A stretch of 64,000 nt of DNA from positions 1 through 64,000 of the forward strand of contig NZ_JACJRF010000025.1 of NCBI RefSeq assembly GCF_014697105.1. Reading direction: 5' to 3'. This DNA comes from Anabaena subtropica FACHB-260. Its GTDB lineage: Bacteria; Cyanobacteriota; Cyanobacteriia; Cyanobacteriales; Nostocaceae. Below the pieces are notes generated by a model, which saw nothing but the letters and a program-made list of their open reading frames with translations, searched no databases and was not told the DNA's origin. The position numbers and the translations under genes were made by a program. Positions 35,941-46,293 of this stretch are shown in pieces (within the stretch, counting starts at the first letter, position 1; each line of letters starts with the position of its first letter).

Positions 35941-36885
35941 ATGAAAAATTTAATCAGTGTAATAATCTGTACTCATAATCCTCGTAGGGATTATCTTGAT
36001 AGAGTTTTAAACTCTTTAAAATCTCAAACTCTGTCAAAAGAAGAATGGGAATTTTTACTAATAGATAATGCTAGCGAGCGCGTTTTATCAAAAGAAATAG
36101 ATATCACTTGGCATCCAAAAGCAAGGCATATTAGGGAAGAAAATTTAGGATTAACAGCAGCTAGAATAAGAGCTTTTAGAGAATCAGTTAATGAAATTAT
36201 TGTTTTCGTTGATGATGATAACGTCATTGAAGAAAATTATTTAAAGAACACAGCAGAAATTTTGCAGCTAAATCCTTATATAGGGGCAATTGGTGGTAAA
36301 TCTATTGCAGAATTTGAAACCGAACCAGAGTATTGGTTTCATGAATTAGGCATTAGTTTAGGATGTAGAGATTTAGGTGAAGAAATTAAAGTTTGCTCAT
36401 GGACACAAAAAGATATTGAAAATAAAAAATATCCTGATTTTGCACCAATTGGAGCAGGTCTAGTTTTAAGAAAGACAGCATTTGCAACATATTTCCAGCG
36501 CATTCAAAACAATATTGACGGCTTAAGTTTAGGACGTACTGGTAAAAAATTAACTTCAGGGGAAGATAATGACATTGTTATGACTTTGTTAGAATCTGGT
36601 TGGTCAATAGGATACTTTCCCCAACTAAAGCTGACACACCTAATTCCTAAAAATCGTTTAACTAAAGAATATTTAGCTGGAATTAAGCGAGCCATCAATC
36701 GTTCCTGGGTTCAAGTTTTAGATATGCACGGTATCAGACCCTGGAAGAAGATTTCTCGATGGACTCTGTTACCCAGAAAATTGAAGGCATTTTTTATATA
36801 TCAAGCATGGAAGAATGAGGCTTCATATATTCTTTGGCAAGGAGCCTGTGGCATATTTGAAGGTCAAGCTAATTTGTTTTTATGA
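35941..36885 (+). CDS. Glycosyltransferase family 2
   Basis: A 314-residue GT-A enzyme. SVIICTHNPRRDYLDRVLNS at residues 5-24 binds the nucleotide; VFVDDDNVIEENYL near 89 contains the DxD metal site; TSGEDNDIVMTLLESGW near 205 matches the acceptor-side ED motif. Soluble or peripheral. Likely adds one sugar of the repeat unit. Six bases separate it from the next gene, implying coupled translation. Confidence 0.9.
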   Translation: MKNLISVIICTHNPRRDYLDRVLNSLKSQTLSKEEWEFLLIDNASERVLSKEIDITWHPKARHIREENLGLTAARIRAFRESVNEIIVFVDDDNVIEENYLKNTAEILQLNPYIGAIGGKSIAEFETEPEYWFHELGISLGCRDLGEEIKVCSWTQKDIENKKYPDFAPIGAGLVLRKTAFATYFQRIQNNIDGLSLGRTGKKLTSGEDNDIVMTLLESGWSIGYFPQLKLTHLIPKNRLTKEYLAGIKRAINRSWVQVLDMHGIRPWKKISRWTLLPRKLKAFFIYQAWKNEASYILWQGACGIFEGQANLFL

Positions 36886-36891
36886 TAGGAG

Positions 36892-37875
36892 ATGAAATTA
36901 ACAATGTCTACTGATATTGAAAAATATAATTTTAAACATATAGCTAGAAAACTGGGTTTAGGAGTTGCATTTTATAGACTCTATTATGCACCTAAGGGTT
37001 ATTTAGAAAAACTTATGCGTTGGGGATTTATTAATACTTACCTAACTAATGTTGGAAAAAAGCGAATGGAAAATGCTACTTTCCAATTGCCTTCGATTTC
37101 TGTTAACCAATCTTCTGATATTTTAGATATTTATTTCATGACTGGTAAGAAGTATTGGTATCAAACTTGTTTTTGTGCTTATTCGATGATTGACCAAACA
37201 CAAACAAATATTCGACCAATTATTTATGACGATGGAACATTAGAAGAAATACATATAAACGAAATTATTAGAATATTCCCTAATGCTAAAATATTATATC
37301 TAAAAGATATAGAACCTATACTAGATAACTATTTACCAACGAGCAAATTTCCTTATCTAAGAGAGCGACGTTTAAAGCAGCCTCTTTTACGTAAATTAAC
37401 TGATTTTCACGTAGGCTCACAAGGGTGGAAGCTGTTTTTAGATTCAGATATGCTTTTCTTTAAACCGCCAACTTTCTTGTTAAATTGGTTGAAATTTCCA
37501 GACTACCCCTGCTATATGGTAGATATTTTTAATGCTTATGGTTATCCACAAGATTTAATGACATCTTTAGCTGGTGCAAAGATTCCAGATTTAGTAAATA
37601 TTGGAATTTTTGGTTTAAAAAGTGAAGATATTGATTGGGAACAAATTGAATATTGGTTGAAAAATTTGATAGAAACAGAAGGAACTCACTATAATGTCAC
37701 TCAATGTCTAAGTGCTATGTTTTTAGCAGGTAAGAAGTGTACGGTAGTTCCAGCAGAAGATTATATAGTTATGCCTAATCAAGAGGAAGTGATTCAGCCT
37801 CAAGCAGTTTTACATCACTATGTCGCAGATTCTAAGCCTGGTTATTTCCGATATGCCTGGAAACATATTATTTAA
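36892..37875 (+). CDS. Putative nucleotide-diphospho-sugar transferase
   Basis: A 327-residue protein with no close named family in my reading. WKLFLDSDMLFFKPP near residue 180 carries a D-S-D motif like the GT8/GT-A metal site, and the late segment ending HHYVADSKPGYFRYAWKH resembles the C-terminal histidine region of such enzymes. It is placed among glycosyltransferase genes, so a sugar-transferase role is likely. AGGAG abuts the ATG at 36892; an ATG at 36904 would give a more relaxed spacing. Confidence 0.7.
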   Translation: MKLTMSTDIEKYNFKHIARKLGLGVAFYRLYYAPKGYLEKLMRWGFINTYLTNVGKKRMENATFQLPSISVNQSSDILDIYFMTGKKYWYQTCFCAYSMIDQTQTNIRPIIYDDGTLEEIHINEIIRIFPNAKILYLKDIEPILDNYLPTSKFPYLRERRLKQPLLRKLTDFHVGSQGWKLFLDSDMLFFKPPTFLLNWLKFPDYPCYMVDIFNAYGYPQDLMTSLAGAKIPDLVNIGIFGLKSEDIDWEQIEYWLKNLIETEGTHYNVTQCLSAMFLAGKKCTVVPAEDYIVMPNQEEVIQPQAVLHHYVADSKPGYFRYAWKHII

Positions 37876-37928
37876 TATTAATCTGTGATTGTCATAAAGA
37901 AAATAGTAAATCTTATAAAATAAATTCT

Positions 37929-38939
37929 ATGAAACCTTTAGTTTCAATACTTATACCTTGTTACAATGTAGAACAATGGCTTGCAGAAACCATTGAATCT
38001 GCTTTAGCGCAAACATGGAAAAATATAGAAATCATTTTAGTAGATGATGGTTCAAAAGATAATACATTAGCAGTAGCTAAAAGTTTTACATCATCTAAAG
38101 TTAAAATTATTAATCAAGAAAATACAGGACAAAGTGCAGCAGAAAATCGAGCGTTCCAAGAAGCCCAAGGAGATTTTATCGAATATTTAGATGCTGATGA
38201 CTTGCTTGCACCTGACAAGATTGAACGCCAAATTCAGCTTTTGGGTGATAGCAATTCTGAATTTGTAGCATCAGGCGAATGGGCAAGATTTTATAAATCG
38301 CCTCAAGAAGCTTTGTTTATTCCTCAACCTCTTTGGGCAGATATGTCACCAGTTGACTGGCTAATTTCTGCTTGGGAAGGACATTACATGATGCACGGTG
38401 CTGCTTGGTTAGTTCCACGTAAAATTGCAGAGCAAGCAGGTTCTTGGAATGAACAATTGTCCTTAATTAACGATTTTGATTATTTCACTAGAATTTTACT
38501 GGCGAGTCAAGGAGTGAAATTTTGTAAAGAAGCCAGAACTTACTACAGGTCAGGAAATAACAATAGTCTTAGTGGTTCTAAATCTCGCAAAGCCTGGGAA
38601 TCTGCTTTTTTAGCTCTAGAACTTGGTACAAATAATCTTTTACTAAAAGAAGACAGTCCACGCACACGCCATGCTTGTGCTACTGTTTTCCAACGTTTTA
38701 TTTATGAGGTCTATCCTGATGTACCAGATTTGCAAAATAGAGCAGAAGCCAAGGTTCAAGCTTTTGGTGGTTCTGATCTCACACCGTCCGGTGGGCCAAT
38801 GTTTAAACTAATGTCTGCTTGTTTGGGCTGGAAGTTGGCAAAACAAGTTCAAAAACAAGTTTATAAATATGGATATGGTGAAGCTGCCCTTGGTTGGAAA
38901 TTATCAAAATTAAAAGACAGAATAATTTTTAATTCATAA
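37929..38939 (+). CDS. Glycosyltransferase family 2
   Basis: A 336-residue GT-A enzyme with VSILIPCYNVEQWLAETIES at 4-23, IILVDDGSKDNT, and the metal-binding YLDADDLLAPDKIE near 89. LINDFDYFTRILLAS supplies the acceptor-side acidic motif. A C-terminal basic helical tail (residues 280-336) may contact the membrane. Probably adds a sugar of the repeat unit. Confidence 0.9.
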   Translation: MKPLVSILIPCYNVEQWLAETIESALAQTWKNIEIILVDDGSKDNTLAVAKSFTSSKVKIINQENTGQSAAENRAFQEAQGDFIEYLDADDLLAPDKIERQIQLLGDSNSEFVASGEWARFYKSPQEALFIPQPLWADMSPVDWLISAWEGHYMMHGAAWLVPRKIAEQAGSWNEQLSLINDFDYFTRILLASQGVKFCKEARTYYRSGNNNSLSGSKSRKAWESAFLALELGTNNLLLKEDSPRTRHACATVFQRFIYEVYPDVPDLQNRAEAKVQAFGGSDLTPSGGPMFKLMSACLGWKLAKQVQKQVYKYGYGEAALGWKLSKLKDRIIFNS

Positions 38940-39014
38940 AGAAAAAAGCTAAATTTTCTTATATGTTTATTTTTAAAATTTATGGCTTAATTTTCTTATT
39001 AATTTAATAATTAT

Positions 39015-40301
39015 ATGCTTGAAGTAAAATATTCTCAATCAATTACCCTTTCACATCCTGCTCCCACTCCTTTTGTGCAGCAAGTTGGTAGGGCATTATT
39101 TGAAACAGGAATGTTAAATCAATATACAACTACACTTGTATATCGTCCTGATACTCAATGGTTAAATTCTCTTAATTCTCTAGCCAAGTTATTTAAATTT
39201 GATTTAAGTAAACAGCTATCACGCCGTTCTGTTACTGAATTTCCTCTATCTCTAGTCAAAGATTACCCTTGGCCTGAGATCATCCGTTTGTTAATAAGCC
39301 GCTTAGATAAAGATAAAAGACTTACAGATGTTGTGTTTCACTGGGGTAATAAGGGTTTTGACCAATGGGTTGCTCGTTCTGCTCTAGCAGGTGCTAAAGC
39401 GGTGTATAGTTACGAGACAGCTTGTGTGGAAACCTTTCAAGCTGCCAAAAAACACAACATGGCGTGTATTTATGATGTGCCTGCACCAGAACATGATTTT
39501 GTGACTCATCTTCTCAATGAAGAAATTAAAGATTATCCAGAACTCAATACTGCTTACTGGAAATATGTTCTGACTCTTCAAGAAAGTCGCACCCAGTGGC
39601 GTAGGCAAGAATGGGAGTTAGCAGATGTTGTCATTGCCAATTCAGAATTTACGAAAGCTTCCTATGCTACGGCTGGTTTAGATGTGGCAAAAGTTAGAGT
39701 TGTACCCTATGGAGCGCCACCAATTACCAGTGAAGTTTCTCAGGGTAGCTCTGAAACAGAGTCTATGCGATTCTTTTGGGCTGGGACTTTCAGTATTCGT
39801 AAAGGCGCTCATTATCTATTGAAAGCTTGGAAAAAACTTCAGCCAGGTTCTAGCGCTCGTTTAGATGTGTTTGGTGCTTTAGCATTACCAAATTCTTTGA
39901 TTCATGATTTACCAAGGGAAATCAAAATCTCTGGGACTGTTCCCCGTTCTGAACTTTATGAACTTTATCGCCAAGCTGATGTACTAGTTTTTCCTACTTT
40001 ATGTGATGGCTTCGGTATGGTCGTGACTGAAGCATTTGCCCAAGGTTTACCAGTTATCACGACTAGCCGGGCTGGTGCGGCTGATTTGGTAAAACATGGT
40101 GTTAACGGTTTGATTATTCCTGCCGGCGATGTTGAGGCTTTAGCAGAAGCCTTGGAGTGGTGTTTAACCCATAGACAAGAACTCAAAGCTATGCGACAAG
40201 CTGCGCTAGAAACTGCTGCTAGTTGGCAATGGTCTGATTATCGCCGCACTTTGATTGAAAAAATGCTGGATGGATTAGAAACGGCGGGATATACCCTATG
40301 A
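39015..40301 (+). CDS. Glycosyltransferase family 4
   Basis: A 428-residue GT-B enzyme. The donor domain shows RFFWAGTFSIRKGAHYLLKA and the acidic donor site CDGFGMVVTEAFAQGLPVI. The central insert (ETACVETFQAAKKHN to NEEIKDYPEL) is characteristic of a cyanobacterial/proteobacterial subgroup. Its stop overlaps the start of the next gene by four bases (ATGA), so the two are translationally coupled. Confidence 0.9.
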   Translation: MLEVKYSQSITLSHPAPTPFVQQVGRALFETGMLNQYTTTLVYRPDTQWLNSLNSLAKLFKFDLSKQLSRRSVTEFPLSLVKDYPWPEIIRLLISRLDKDKRLTDVVFHWGNKGFDQWVARSALAGAKAVYSYETACVETFQAAKKHNMACIYDVPAPEHDFVTHLLNEEIKDYPELNTAYWKYVLTLQESRTQWRRQEWELADVVIANSEFTKASYATAGLDVAKVRVVPYGAPPITSEVSQGSSETESMRFFWAGTFSIRKGAHYLLKAWKKLQPGSSARLDVFGALALPNSLIHDLPREIKISGTVPRSELYELYRQADVLVFPTLCDGFGMVVTEAFAQGLPVITTSRAGAADLVKHGVNGLIIPAGDVEALAEALEWCLTHRQELKAMRQAALETAASWQWSDYRRTLIEKMLDGLETAGYTL

Positions 40302-41524
40302 AACAGCAACGGGTCTGTCTAGTTAGTCCTGGTCATGTTGCTTCTAACCCTCGATTGGTGAAAGAAGCGAATGCTTTGCATGAAGCTGGCTTTCAAGTCA
40401 GAGTGGTTGCCGGAGATTATATGACAGCTATTCGTCCCTTAGATGAAACGATTCTGTCACAAGCTCCTTGGGCTTGGTTTCAGGTGGGCTTAGGGTCAAG
40501 ACCGATTTATTTAGTGCGTCGGCTATGGCAAGATGTTGCACGCCGGATAACCAAAACTGGTTGGATTCCCCACATATCAATTGCTATTTGGACGCATAGT
40601 TCAGTAAGTTTTCAGCTTGCCAAGGCTGCTGCGGCTGAACCTGCCGACCTCTACATTGCTCATAATTTAGCAGCACTTCCCGCCGCAGCGATCGCAGCCC
40701 AACGTCACCAAGCTAGATTAGGTTTTGATGCTGAAGACTTTCATACTGGGGAATTACCCGATACACCAGAGTATCAGGCAGAAATTGCAGTGCGCGATCG
40801 CATTGAACGTACTTTTTTACCCCGTTGTCATCACTTAACAGCTGCTTCACCAGGAATTGCGGCTGCCTACGCTAAACGTTACGGGGTAGAAATGCAGCCC
40901 ATCCTTAATGTTTGTCCCCTGTCAGAAGCACCTACATCACCCTGTGAACGCAAAGCCTCAGAACCATCGCTTTACTGGTTTTCCCAAACCATTGGCCCTG
41001 GTAGGGGAATTGAAGCAATTATCCAGGCAATGGGGCAAATGCAGACCCGTGTACAGTTACATCTGCGTGGTCTTCTGGCTGCTGGATACTCAGAACAGAT
41101 CATGGAGTTAGGGCAAAAAATGGGAGTGAGCGATCGCCTCCATTTGCTTCCCCCTGCACCCCCGGCGGAAATGGTGCGCCTAGCAGCCTCTCATGACCTG
41201 GGCTTATGCCTAGAATTAACTCAACCCTTGAATCGAGCTATCTGTCTAACAAACAAAATTTTTACTTATATTTTGGCAGGTTTGCCTATATTGATGAGCA
41301 AAACGCCTGCCCAAGAAGAAATCTATGAAAAATTAACAGCAGCAGCTTTATTAGTCAATATTGATGAACCAGCAGTAATAGCCATTGCGTTGGATAAGTG
41401 GTTTTCCGACCCAGAGAAATTACACTTAGCTCGTGCTAAAGCTTGGGAATTAGGTAGAAAAATTTATAACTGGGATACAGAGAAACAAAATTTTTTGATC
41501 TCGATAAAAAGCGCTTTAAAATAA
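40298..41524 (+). CDS. Divergent GT-B glycosyltransferase
   Basis: A 408-residue protein starting VCLVSPGHVASNPRLVKEAN, a Rossmann entry typical of GT4-like enzymes. The donor-binding half has LYWFSQTIGPGRGIEAIIQA and LCLTNKIFTYILAGLPIL but lacks a clear EX7E, so donor recognition may be unusual. ADLYIAHNLAALPAAAIAA matches the family's mid-domain. Overlaps the preceding gene by four bases. Confidence 0.82.
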   Translation: MKQQRVCLVSPGHVASNPRLVKEANALHEAGFQVRVVAGDYMTAIRPLDETILSQAPWAWFQVGLGSRPIYLVRRLWQDVARRITKTGWIPHISIAIWTHSSVSFQLAKAAAAEPADLYIAHNLAALPAAAIAAQRHQARLGFDAEDFHTGELPDTPEYQAEIAVRDRIERTFLPRCHHLTAASPGIAAAYAKRYGVEMQPILNVCPLSEAPTSPCERKASEPSLYWFSQTIGPGRGIEAIIQAMGQMQTRVQLHLRGLLAAGYSEQIMELGQKMGVSDRLHLLPPAPPAEMVRLAASHDLGLCLELTQPLNRAICLTNKIFTYILAGLPILMSKTPAQEEIYEKLTAAALLVNIDEPAVIAIALDKWFSDPEKLHLARAKAWELGRKIYNWDTEKQNFLISIKSALK

Positions 41525-41537
41525 TTAAATCGTAGCT

Positions 41538-42560
41538 ATGAAAATCCTGCTTACTGCTGATCCAGAATTACCAGTACCGCCAAAACTTTATGGTGGGATT
41601 GAGCGTATTGTTGATTTACTTGTCACAGGATTACAGGCTCGTGGACATAAAGTTGGGCTTGTTGCTCACCCTGATTCCACATCACCAGCAAATCAGTCTT
41701 TTAGTTGGCGAGGGAAGCGATCGCAAAATAAAGTTGATGCCCTACAAAATACAATCACTCTATGGTCAGCAGTGCAGCAGTTTCAGCCTGATATTATCCA
41801 TAGTTTCTCGCGCATCTTTTATTTATTACCCCTTTTACCCTCTCGTCTCCCCAAGGTGATGTCTTATCAGCGATATCCCAGCCATAGCACTACTAGCTGG
41901 GGTGTCAAACTTGCCAAGGGTTCTTTGACTTTTACAGGTTGTAGTGATTACATTTGTGGCATTGGACGGACTTCTGGCGGCGTTTGGCATACCATTCACA
42001 ACTGCGTCGAGATAGAAAAGTATACCTTTCAGCCCAAGGTAGCCCCCGACGCACCATTAGTATTTCTCAGTCGAGTAGAACGGATTAAAGGAGCGCATAC
42101 AGCGATCGCCATTGCCAAAAAAACGGGACGCAAGCTAATCATTGCAGGTAATCACGGTACAAATGGGGAAGCTGGTAAATATTGGCAAGAAGAAATTGTC
42201 CCTCATTTGGGAAAGGATGGAATTGAATATGTTGGGGCTGTAAACGACATCCAGAAAAATGAACTTCTAGGACAAGCTGCGGCAATGATTGTCCCTATAG
42301 AATGGGAGGAACCTTTCGGAATTGTTTTTGCTGAAGCCTTGGCTTGTGGAACTCCTGTGATATCTTGCCCCAGAGGCGCATTACCAGAGATTGTACGTCA
42401 AGGTATTGATGGTTATTTAATCGATAATATTGAGGACGCTTTAATAGCTATTGAAAACCTACCAAATATCAACCGTTATAACTGCCGTGAACGTGTTGAA
42501 AAATATTTTTCAGCTAATGTAATTATAGGACAATATGAAAAACTATACAAAAGCTTTTAA
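41538..42560 (+). CDS. Glycosyltransferase family 4
   Basis: A 340-residue GT-B enzyme, short for the family. It opens ILLTADPELPVPPKLYGGIE, which marks GT4 proteins that act on exopolysaccharide, and has PLVFLSRVERIKGAHTAIAI and the donor site WEEPFGIVFAEALACGTPVI. Thirteen bases follow the previous stop. Confidence 0.9.
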   Translation: MKILLTADPELPVPPKLYGGIERIVDLLVTGLQARGHKVGLVAHPDSTSPANQSFSWRGKRSQNKVDALQNTITLWSAVQQFQPDIIHSFSRIFYLLPLLPSRLPKVMSYQRYPSHSTTSWGVKLAKGSLTFTGCSDYICGIGRTSGGVWHTIHNCVEIEKYTFQPKVAPDAPLVFLSRVERIKGAHTAIAIAKKTGRKLIIAGNHGTNGEAGKYWQEEIVPHLGKDGIEYVGAVNDIQKNELLGQAAAMIVPIEWEEPFGIVFAEALACGTPVISCPRGALPEIVRQGIDGYLIDNIEDALIAIENLPNINRYNCRERVEKYFSANVIIGQYEKLYKSF

Positions 42561-42654
42561 ATCAAATTATCACCAACATATATAATAAAATTACTTATTG
42601 CTTTCTCAAAAATTATTTTTGGCTAAATTGTAAAAATTGTAGGTGAAATTTACC

Positions 42655-43392
42655 ATGAATATATCTGGAATTTCTAATAAATCTTTTTTCGGGAAGCTTT
42701 TGCGCTGGCCACTAAACCTGATTCCACCAACAACAGTTTTACCTATCTTACAAGGGAGACTCAAAGGTAAGCAATGGATTACTGGTTCAAGTCAACATGG
42801 TTGCTGGTTAGGCAGCTATGAATACGACAAGCAAATTCTCTTTGAGCAAACTATTACAGAGGGAAGTATTGTATTTGATCTAGGAGCGCATACTGGATTT
42901 TATACACTTTTAGCCTCAACATTAGTTGGTTCTCAAGGCAAAGTGTTTGCATTTGAACCAATGCCTACTAATTTTAAGTATCTAAAACAGCATCTGCAAT
43001 TAAACCGGATATCTAACGTTACTGTTATGGAGTCAGCTGTTTCTGATACCACTGGCATTGATTATTTTGAATTAAATTCCTCTAGTTTTCAAGGACAATT
43101 ATCATCAAAAGGTACTCTGGAAGTTAAAACAGTTAGCCTTGATCACTTAATCGCTAAAGGAGAAATTCCTAAGCCTAACTACATAAAAATTGATGTAGAA
43201 GGTGCAGAAATCAAGGTTTTGACTGGTGCTAAAAATATGCTAATGAATGCCCATCCAACTATATTTTTAGCAACCCATAGTGATGAGCTTCATAAACAAT
43301 GTCTTGATTTTCTCACTTCATTAGGCTACAAAATAAAACCTATTGGTAATAAGAGTTTAGAAGAATCTGAGGAAATTATAGCTTTCTATTAA
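42655..43392 (+). CDS. FkbM family methyltransferase
   Basis: About 245 residues. Motif I is VFDLGAHTGFYTLLASTL, followed by VFAFEPMPTNFKYLKQHL and the FkbM signature YIKIDVEGAEIKVLTGA. FkbM enzymes O-methylate sugars or polyketides, so it probably decorates the polysaccharide. The frame is open to a GTG at 42643, four codons earlier; neither has a clear ribosome site and I prefer the ATG. Confidence 0.88.
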   Translation: MNISGISNKSFFGKLLRWPLNLIPPTTVLPILQGRLKGKQWITGSSQHGCWLGSYEYDKQILFEQTITEGSIVFDLGAHTGFYTLLASTLVGSQGKVFAFEPMPTNFKYLKQHLQLNRISNVTVMESAVSDTTGIDYFELNSSSFQGQLSSKGTLEVKTVSLDHLIAKGEIPKPNYIKIDVEGAEIKVLTGAKNMLMNAHPTIFLATHSDELHKQCLDFLTSLGYKIKPIGNKSLEESEEIIAFY

Positions 43393-43459
43393 AAAATTAG
43401 AAAATATTGCAAATAAAAAGTTAATATCATTTTTTATTTAAGGTGTAGGGTGTTCAAAG

Positions 43460-44770
43460 TTGAATCATAAAGTTTTAATCATCAGCCCCCACTTTCCACC
43501 AATTAATGCTGCCGATCATCAAAGGGTACGAATGTCTCTACCCTACATGGAAGAATTTGGCTGGGAACCACACATTCTGACGGTGTTGCCAAATTATATT
43601 GAAGGCGTTCAAGACCCCACACTGGTCAAAACAATTCCCCCTCACATCCCAATTACACACACCAAAGCATTATCTGTGCAACAAACTCGGCGTATTGGGA
43701 TGAGTAATTTGGGTTTGCGATGTTTACCCTATTTACTTAAAGCAGGCGATCGCCTACTTCGTCAAGAAAAATTTGATTTAATCTATTTTTCCACAACTGT
43801 ATTTCTCACTATGTGGCTGGGTAGTATATGGTATCAACGTTTTAGAACACCTTATGTCCTGGACTTTCAAGACCCTTGGCTAAGTGACTATTACAAACAA
43901 GCAGGGACTTTGCCACCCGGTGGACGCTTTAAATATGGATTTGCTCAACTCCAGGCAAAACTACTAGAACCAAAGGCCTTAAGTAAAGTTGCTCATGTAA
44001 TTAGTGTTTCACCAGCATATCCAAAAACCTTACAACAGCGTTATCCATATTTACAATCAGAACAGTTTACCGTTTTACCTTTTGGCGCTCCAGAACCTGA
44101 CTTTACAGCACTTTCTAGTCTGAATATTCAGCAGAATATCTTTAACCCCAATGATGGTAAGCGTCATTGGGTATATGTTGGTCGGGGGGGAAATGATATG
44201 GCCCTAGCTGTGCGGTCTTTATTTTTAGGTATTCAGTCACACCGTCGCCATCACCCAGAAATTTGGCAGTCGATGCAGTTGCACTTTGTTGGTACTAGCT
44301 ATGCTCCTGGTAATCTGGCTGTTAAAACAATAGAGCCGATAGCTCAAGAACTAGGTATTGCAGACTTAGTAACTGAACATCCCCATCGCATTCCGTATTT
44401 TGAAGCACTACAAGTTCTTGTAGATAGCGATGCTATTTTACTTATTGGCTCTGATGATCCTGATTATACAGCTTCCAAACTTTATCCCTGCATTTTAGCC
44501 CGCAAACCCATCTTAGCAATATTCCATCACCAAAGCTCTGTAGTTGATATTTTACGCCGCAGCCAAGCAGGTCAAGCCATAACATTTACTTCAAAACAAC
44601 AGCCAAGAGATTTGATATCACCAGTTATTACTCAACTCAATTGGTTACTATCTACAGATAAAGGGTTCCAACCAAACACTGATTGGTTAGCGTTCCGACC
44701 CTATACAGCTAGGGAAATGACTCAAAAACAATGTGCCGTTTTTGATCGGTGCCTGACTACTGCCAGATAA
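43460..44770 (+). CDS. Glycosyltransferase, GT-B fold
   Basis: A 436-residue enzyme. The start is a TTG (43460), followed at once by the conserved VLIISPHFPPINAADHQRVR. Central landmarks are YVLDFQDPWLSDYY and HWVYVGRGGNDMALAVRSLF; the late segment YTASKLYPCILARKPILAI stands where GT4 enzymes keep the donor-binding acidic pair but is altered. Likely a sugar transferase acting on the polysaccharide; specificity unknown. Confidence 0.85.
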   Translation: MNHKVLIISPHFPPINAADHQRVRMSLPYMEEFGWEPHILTVLPNYIEGVQDPTLVKTIPPHIPITHTKALSVQQTRRIGMSNLGLRCLPYLLKAGDRLLRQEKFDLIYFSTTVFLTMWLGSIWYQRFRTPYVLDFQDPWLSDYYKQAGTLPPGGRFKYGFAQLQAKLLEPKALSKVAHVISVSPAYPKTLQQRYPYLQSEQFTVLPFGAPEPDFTALSSLNIQQNIFNPNDGKRHWVYVGRGGNDMALAVRSLFLGIQSHRRHHPEIWQSMQLHFVGTSYAPGNLAVKTIEPIAQELGIADLVTEHPHRIPYFEALQVLVDSDAILLIGSDDPDYTASKLYPCILARKPILAIFHHQSSVVDILRRSQAGQAITFTSKQQPRDLISPVITQLNWLLSTDKGFQPNTDWLAFRPYTAREMTQKQCAVFDRCLTTAR

Positions 44771-44780
44771 AATAATCATT

Positions 44781-46289
44781 ATGAACCAGTTCGCCAATTC
44801 AACTCCTCAACTATGGGCATACTTGCCTTCTCTGCCAAAAAAAGAACAGAAACAACTATTGAGGGTATTTTGGTTCATCGCATTGGGATTGGTTTTCTAT
44901 GAACTTTTCTTGGTGAAAGATACTCCATTTTTAAGTAAATTGGGGGCTGTTGCTGTCACCGTCGCTGCCTTGTGGCCTAATTATCTTTGGTGTTCAGGTC
45001 GTGCTAAGGGAATGCCTATTTTTCCCTTTTTTGCACTCACTCATATTTGGACTTATGGCTTACCTCTCGTAACTCATCATCCCACTGTTTTAACTTACTC
45101 TCTAGAAAGTCAATTATTTGCCAGTCTAACTGTAGCTGGATTTCTCATTCTTGGAACTTCAGTATGGTTTTCTTTTGTAAAATCTGTTCCTAGAATACCT
45201 AAGTATTATCGAGCTTTAACTAACCAAAAAAGTAATGCGTTCTTCTTTTTTATTTTAATAGCGGGTGTTTTTTTTAATGTGTCTATTTATGGAAAGTGGG
45301 GTTGGCTATCTATTTTAACGGGAGGGTTATTTACCGCAGTGCGTGCTACTGTTTTGGGCTTAAACGCGCTGGCTACTTTTGTACTTTCTTATCAGTTAGG
45401 TAATAAAGAATTAACAAAAATACAAGGTACTCTATTTATCATATTAGTATTTACCTATATGATAACAAATTCATTAGGCTATTTACTTGTGGGTGCCTCT
45501 AGTTCATTTTTACTTGCAGTAATTGCTTTTACAATTTCCAGTAAAAAAGTACCTATAATCCCAATTGTAATAGTTCTTGTCTGTGTTTCTTTACTGCACT
45601 ACGGTAAGGGATCAATGAGAGCTAAATATTGGGATACTACAGATTATTATCTTCAACCTTGGGAATATCCTACTAGATATGCTGAATGGATAGGTTATTC
45701 AGTAGATTATTTTAATAAGAATAATCAAGGAGATAACTCACCCACTAAAAAAGAAAAAAAAGAATCATTTCTCGAGCGAGCCAGTGTAATTCAAATGCTG
45801 CTTTTAGCTCAAACCAAAAGTCCTGACCCCATACCATATATGTATGGAGAAACATATGCAATAATTCCAGAACTGCTTGTTCCTCGCATCTTCAACTCTA
45901 ATAAAATTTGGTCTCACGAAGGTACAAGTTTATTAAACATACACTACAAGCGGCAAACAAGAGAGCAAACTCTAAAAACAACTATTGGTTGGGGTTTACT
46001 AGCTGAATCTTATGCAAATTTTGGATTAATAGGTTGTGGAGGATTAGCAATAGTATTAGGGGCAATTTATGGTAAGGTATCTCGTTGGAGTATTAATGCA
46101 CCAATTCTCTCAGTTCAATCTTTATTTGCTGTCATCATGATGTCCTTTGCTTTCCAATCTGAATTTTCGGCTGGAGTATATGTGGCAGCTTTATACCAGT
46201 CAAGTATCATTCTGGTTGGTATAGCGTTTTTCCTCATGAAGAAACAGCGACCGCCTAATTATAGTTTCCCAAGAGGCAAAATGGCTTAA
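44781..46289 (+). CDS. Polytopic membrane protein, O-antigen polymerase (Wzy)-like
   Basis: A 502-residue integral membrane protein with ten or more hydrophobic helices and a long soluble loop (about 285-395) containing EYPTRYAEWIGYSVDYF and AIIPELLVPRIFNSNK. This helix-loop-helix layout fits Wzy-type polymerases, which share little sequence. RXXXE-like arginines lie in the loop. An export-coupled polymerase role is inference from topology and context; it could also be another polysaccharide membrane enzyme. It starts ten bases after the previous stop. Confidence 0.75.
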   Translation: MNQFANSTPQLWAYLPSLPKKEQKQLLRVFWFIALGLVFYELFLVKDTPFLSKLGAVAVTVAALWPNYLWCSGRAKGMPIFPFFALTHIWTYGLPLVTHHPTVLTYSLESQLFASLTVAGFLILGTSVWFSFVKSVPRIPKYYRALTNQKSNAFFFFILIAGVFFNVSIYGKWGWLSILTGGLFTAVRATVLGLNALATFVLSYQLGNKELTKIQGTLFIILVFTYMITNSLGYLLVGASSSFLLAVIAFTISSKKVPIIPIVIVLVCVSLLHYGKGSMRAKYWDTTDYYLQPWEYPTRYAEWIGYSVDYFNKNNQGDNSPTKKEKKESFLERASVIQMLLLAQTKSPDPIPYMYGETYAIIPELLVPRIFNSNKIWSHEGTSLLNIHYKRQTREQTLKTTIGWGLLAESYANFGLIGCGGLAIVLGAIYGKVSRWSINAPILSVQSLFAVIMMSFAFQSEFSAGVYVAALYQSSIILVGIAFFLMKKQRPPNYSFPRGKMA

Positions 46290-46293
46290 ATAT

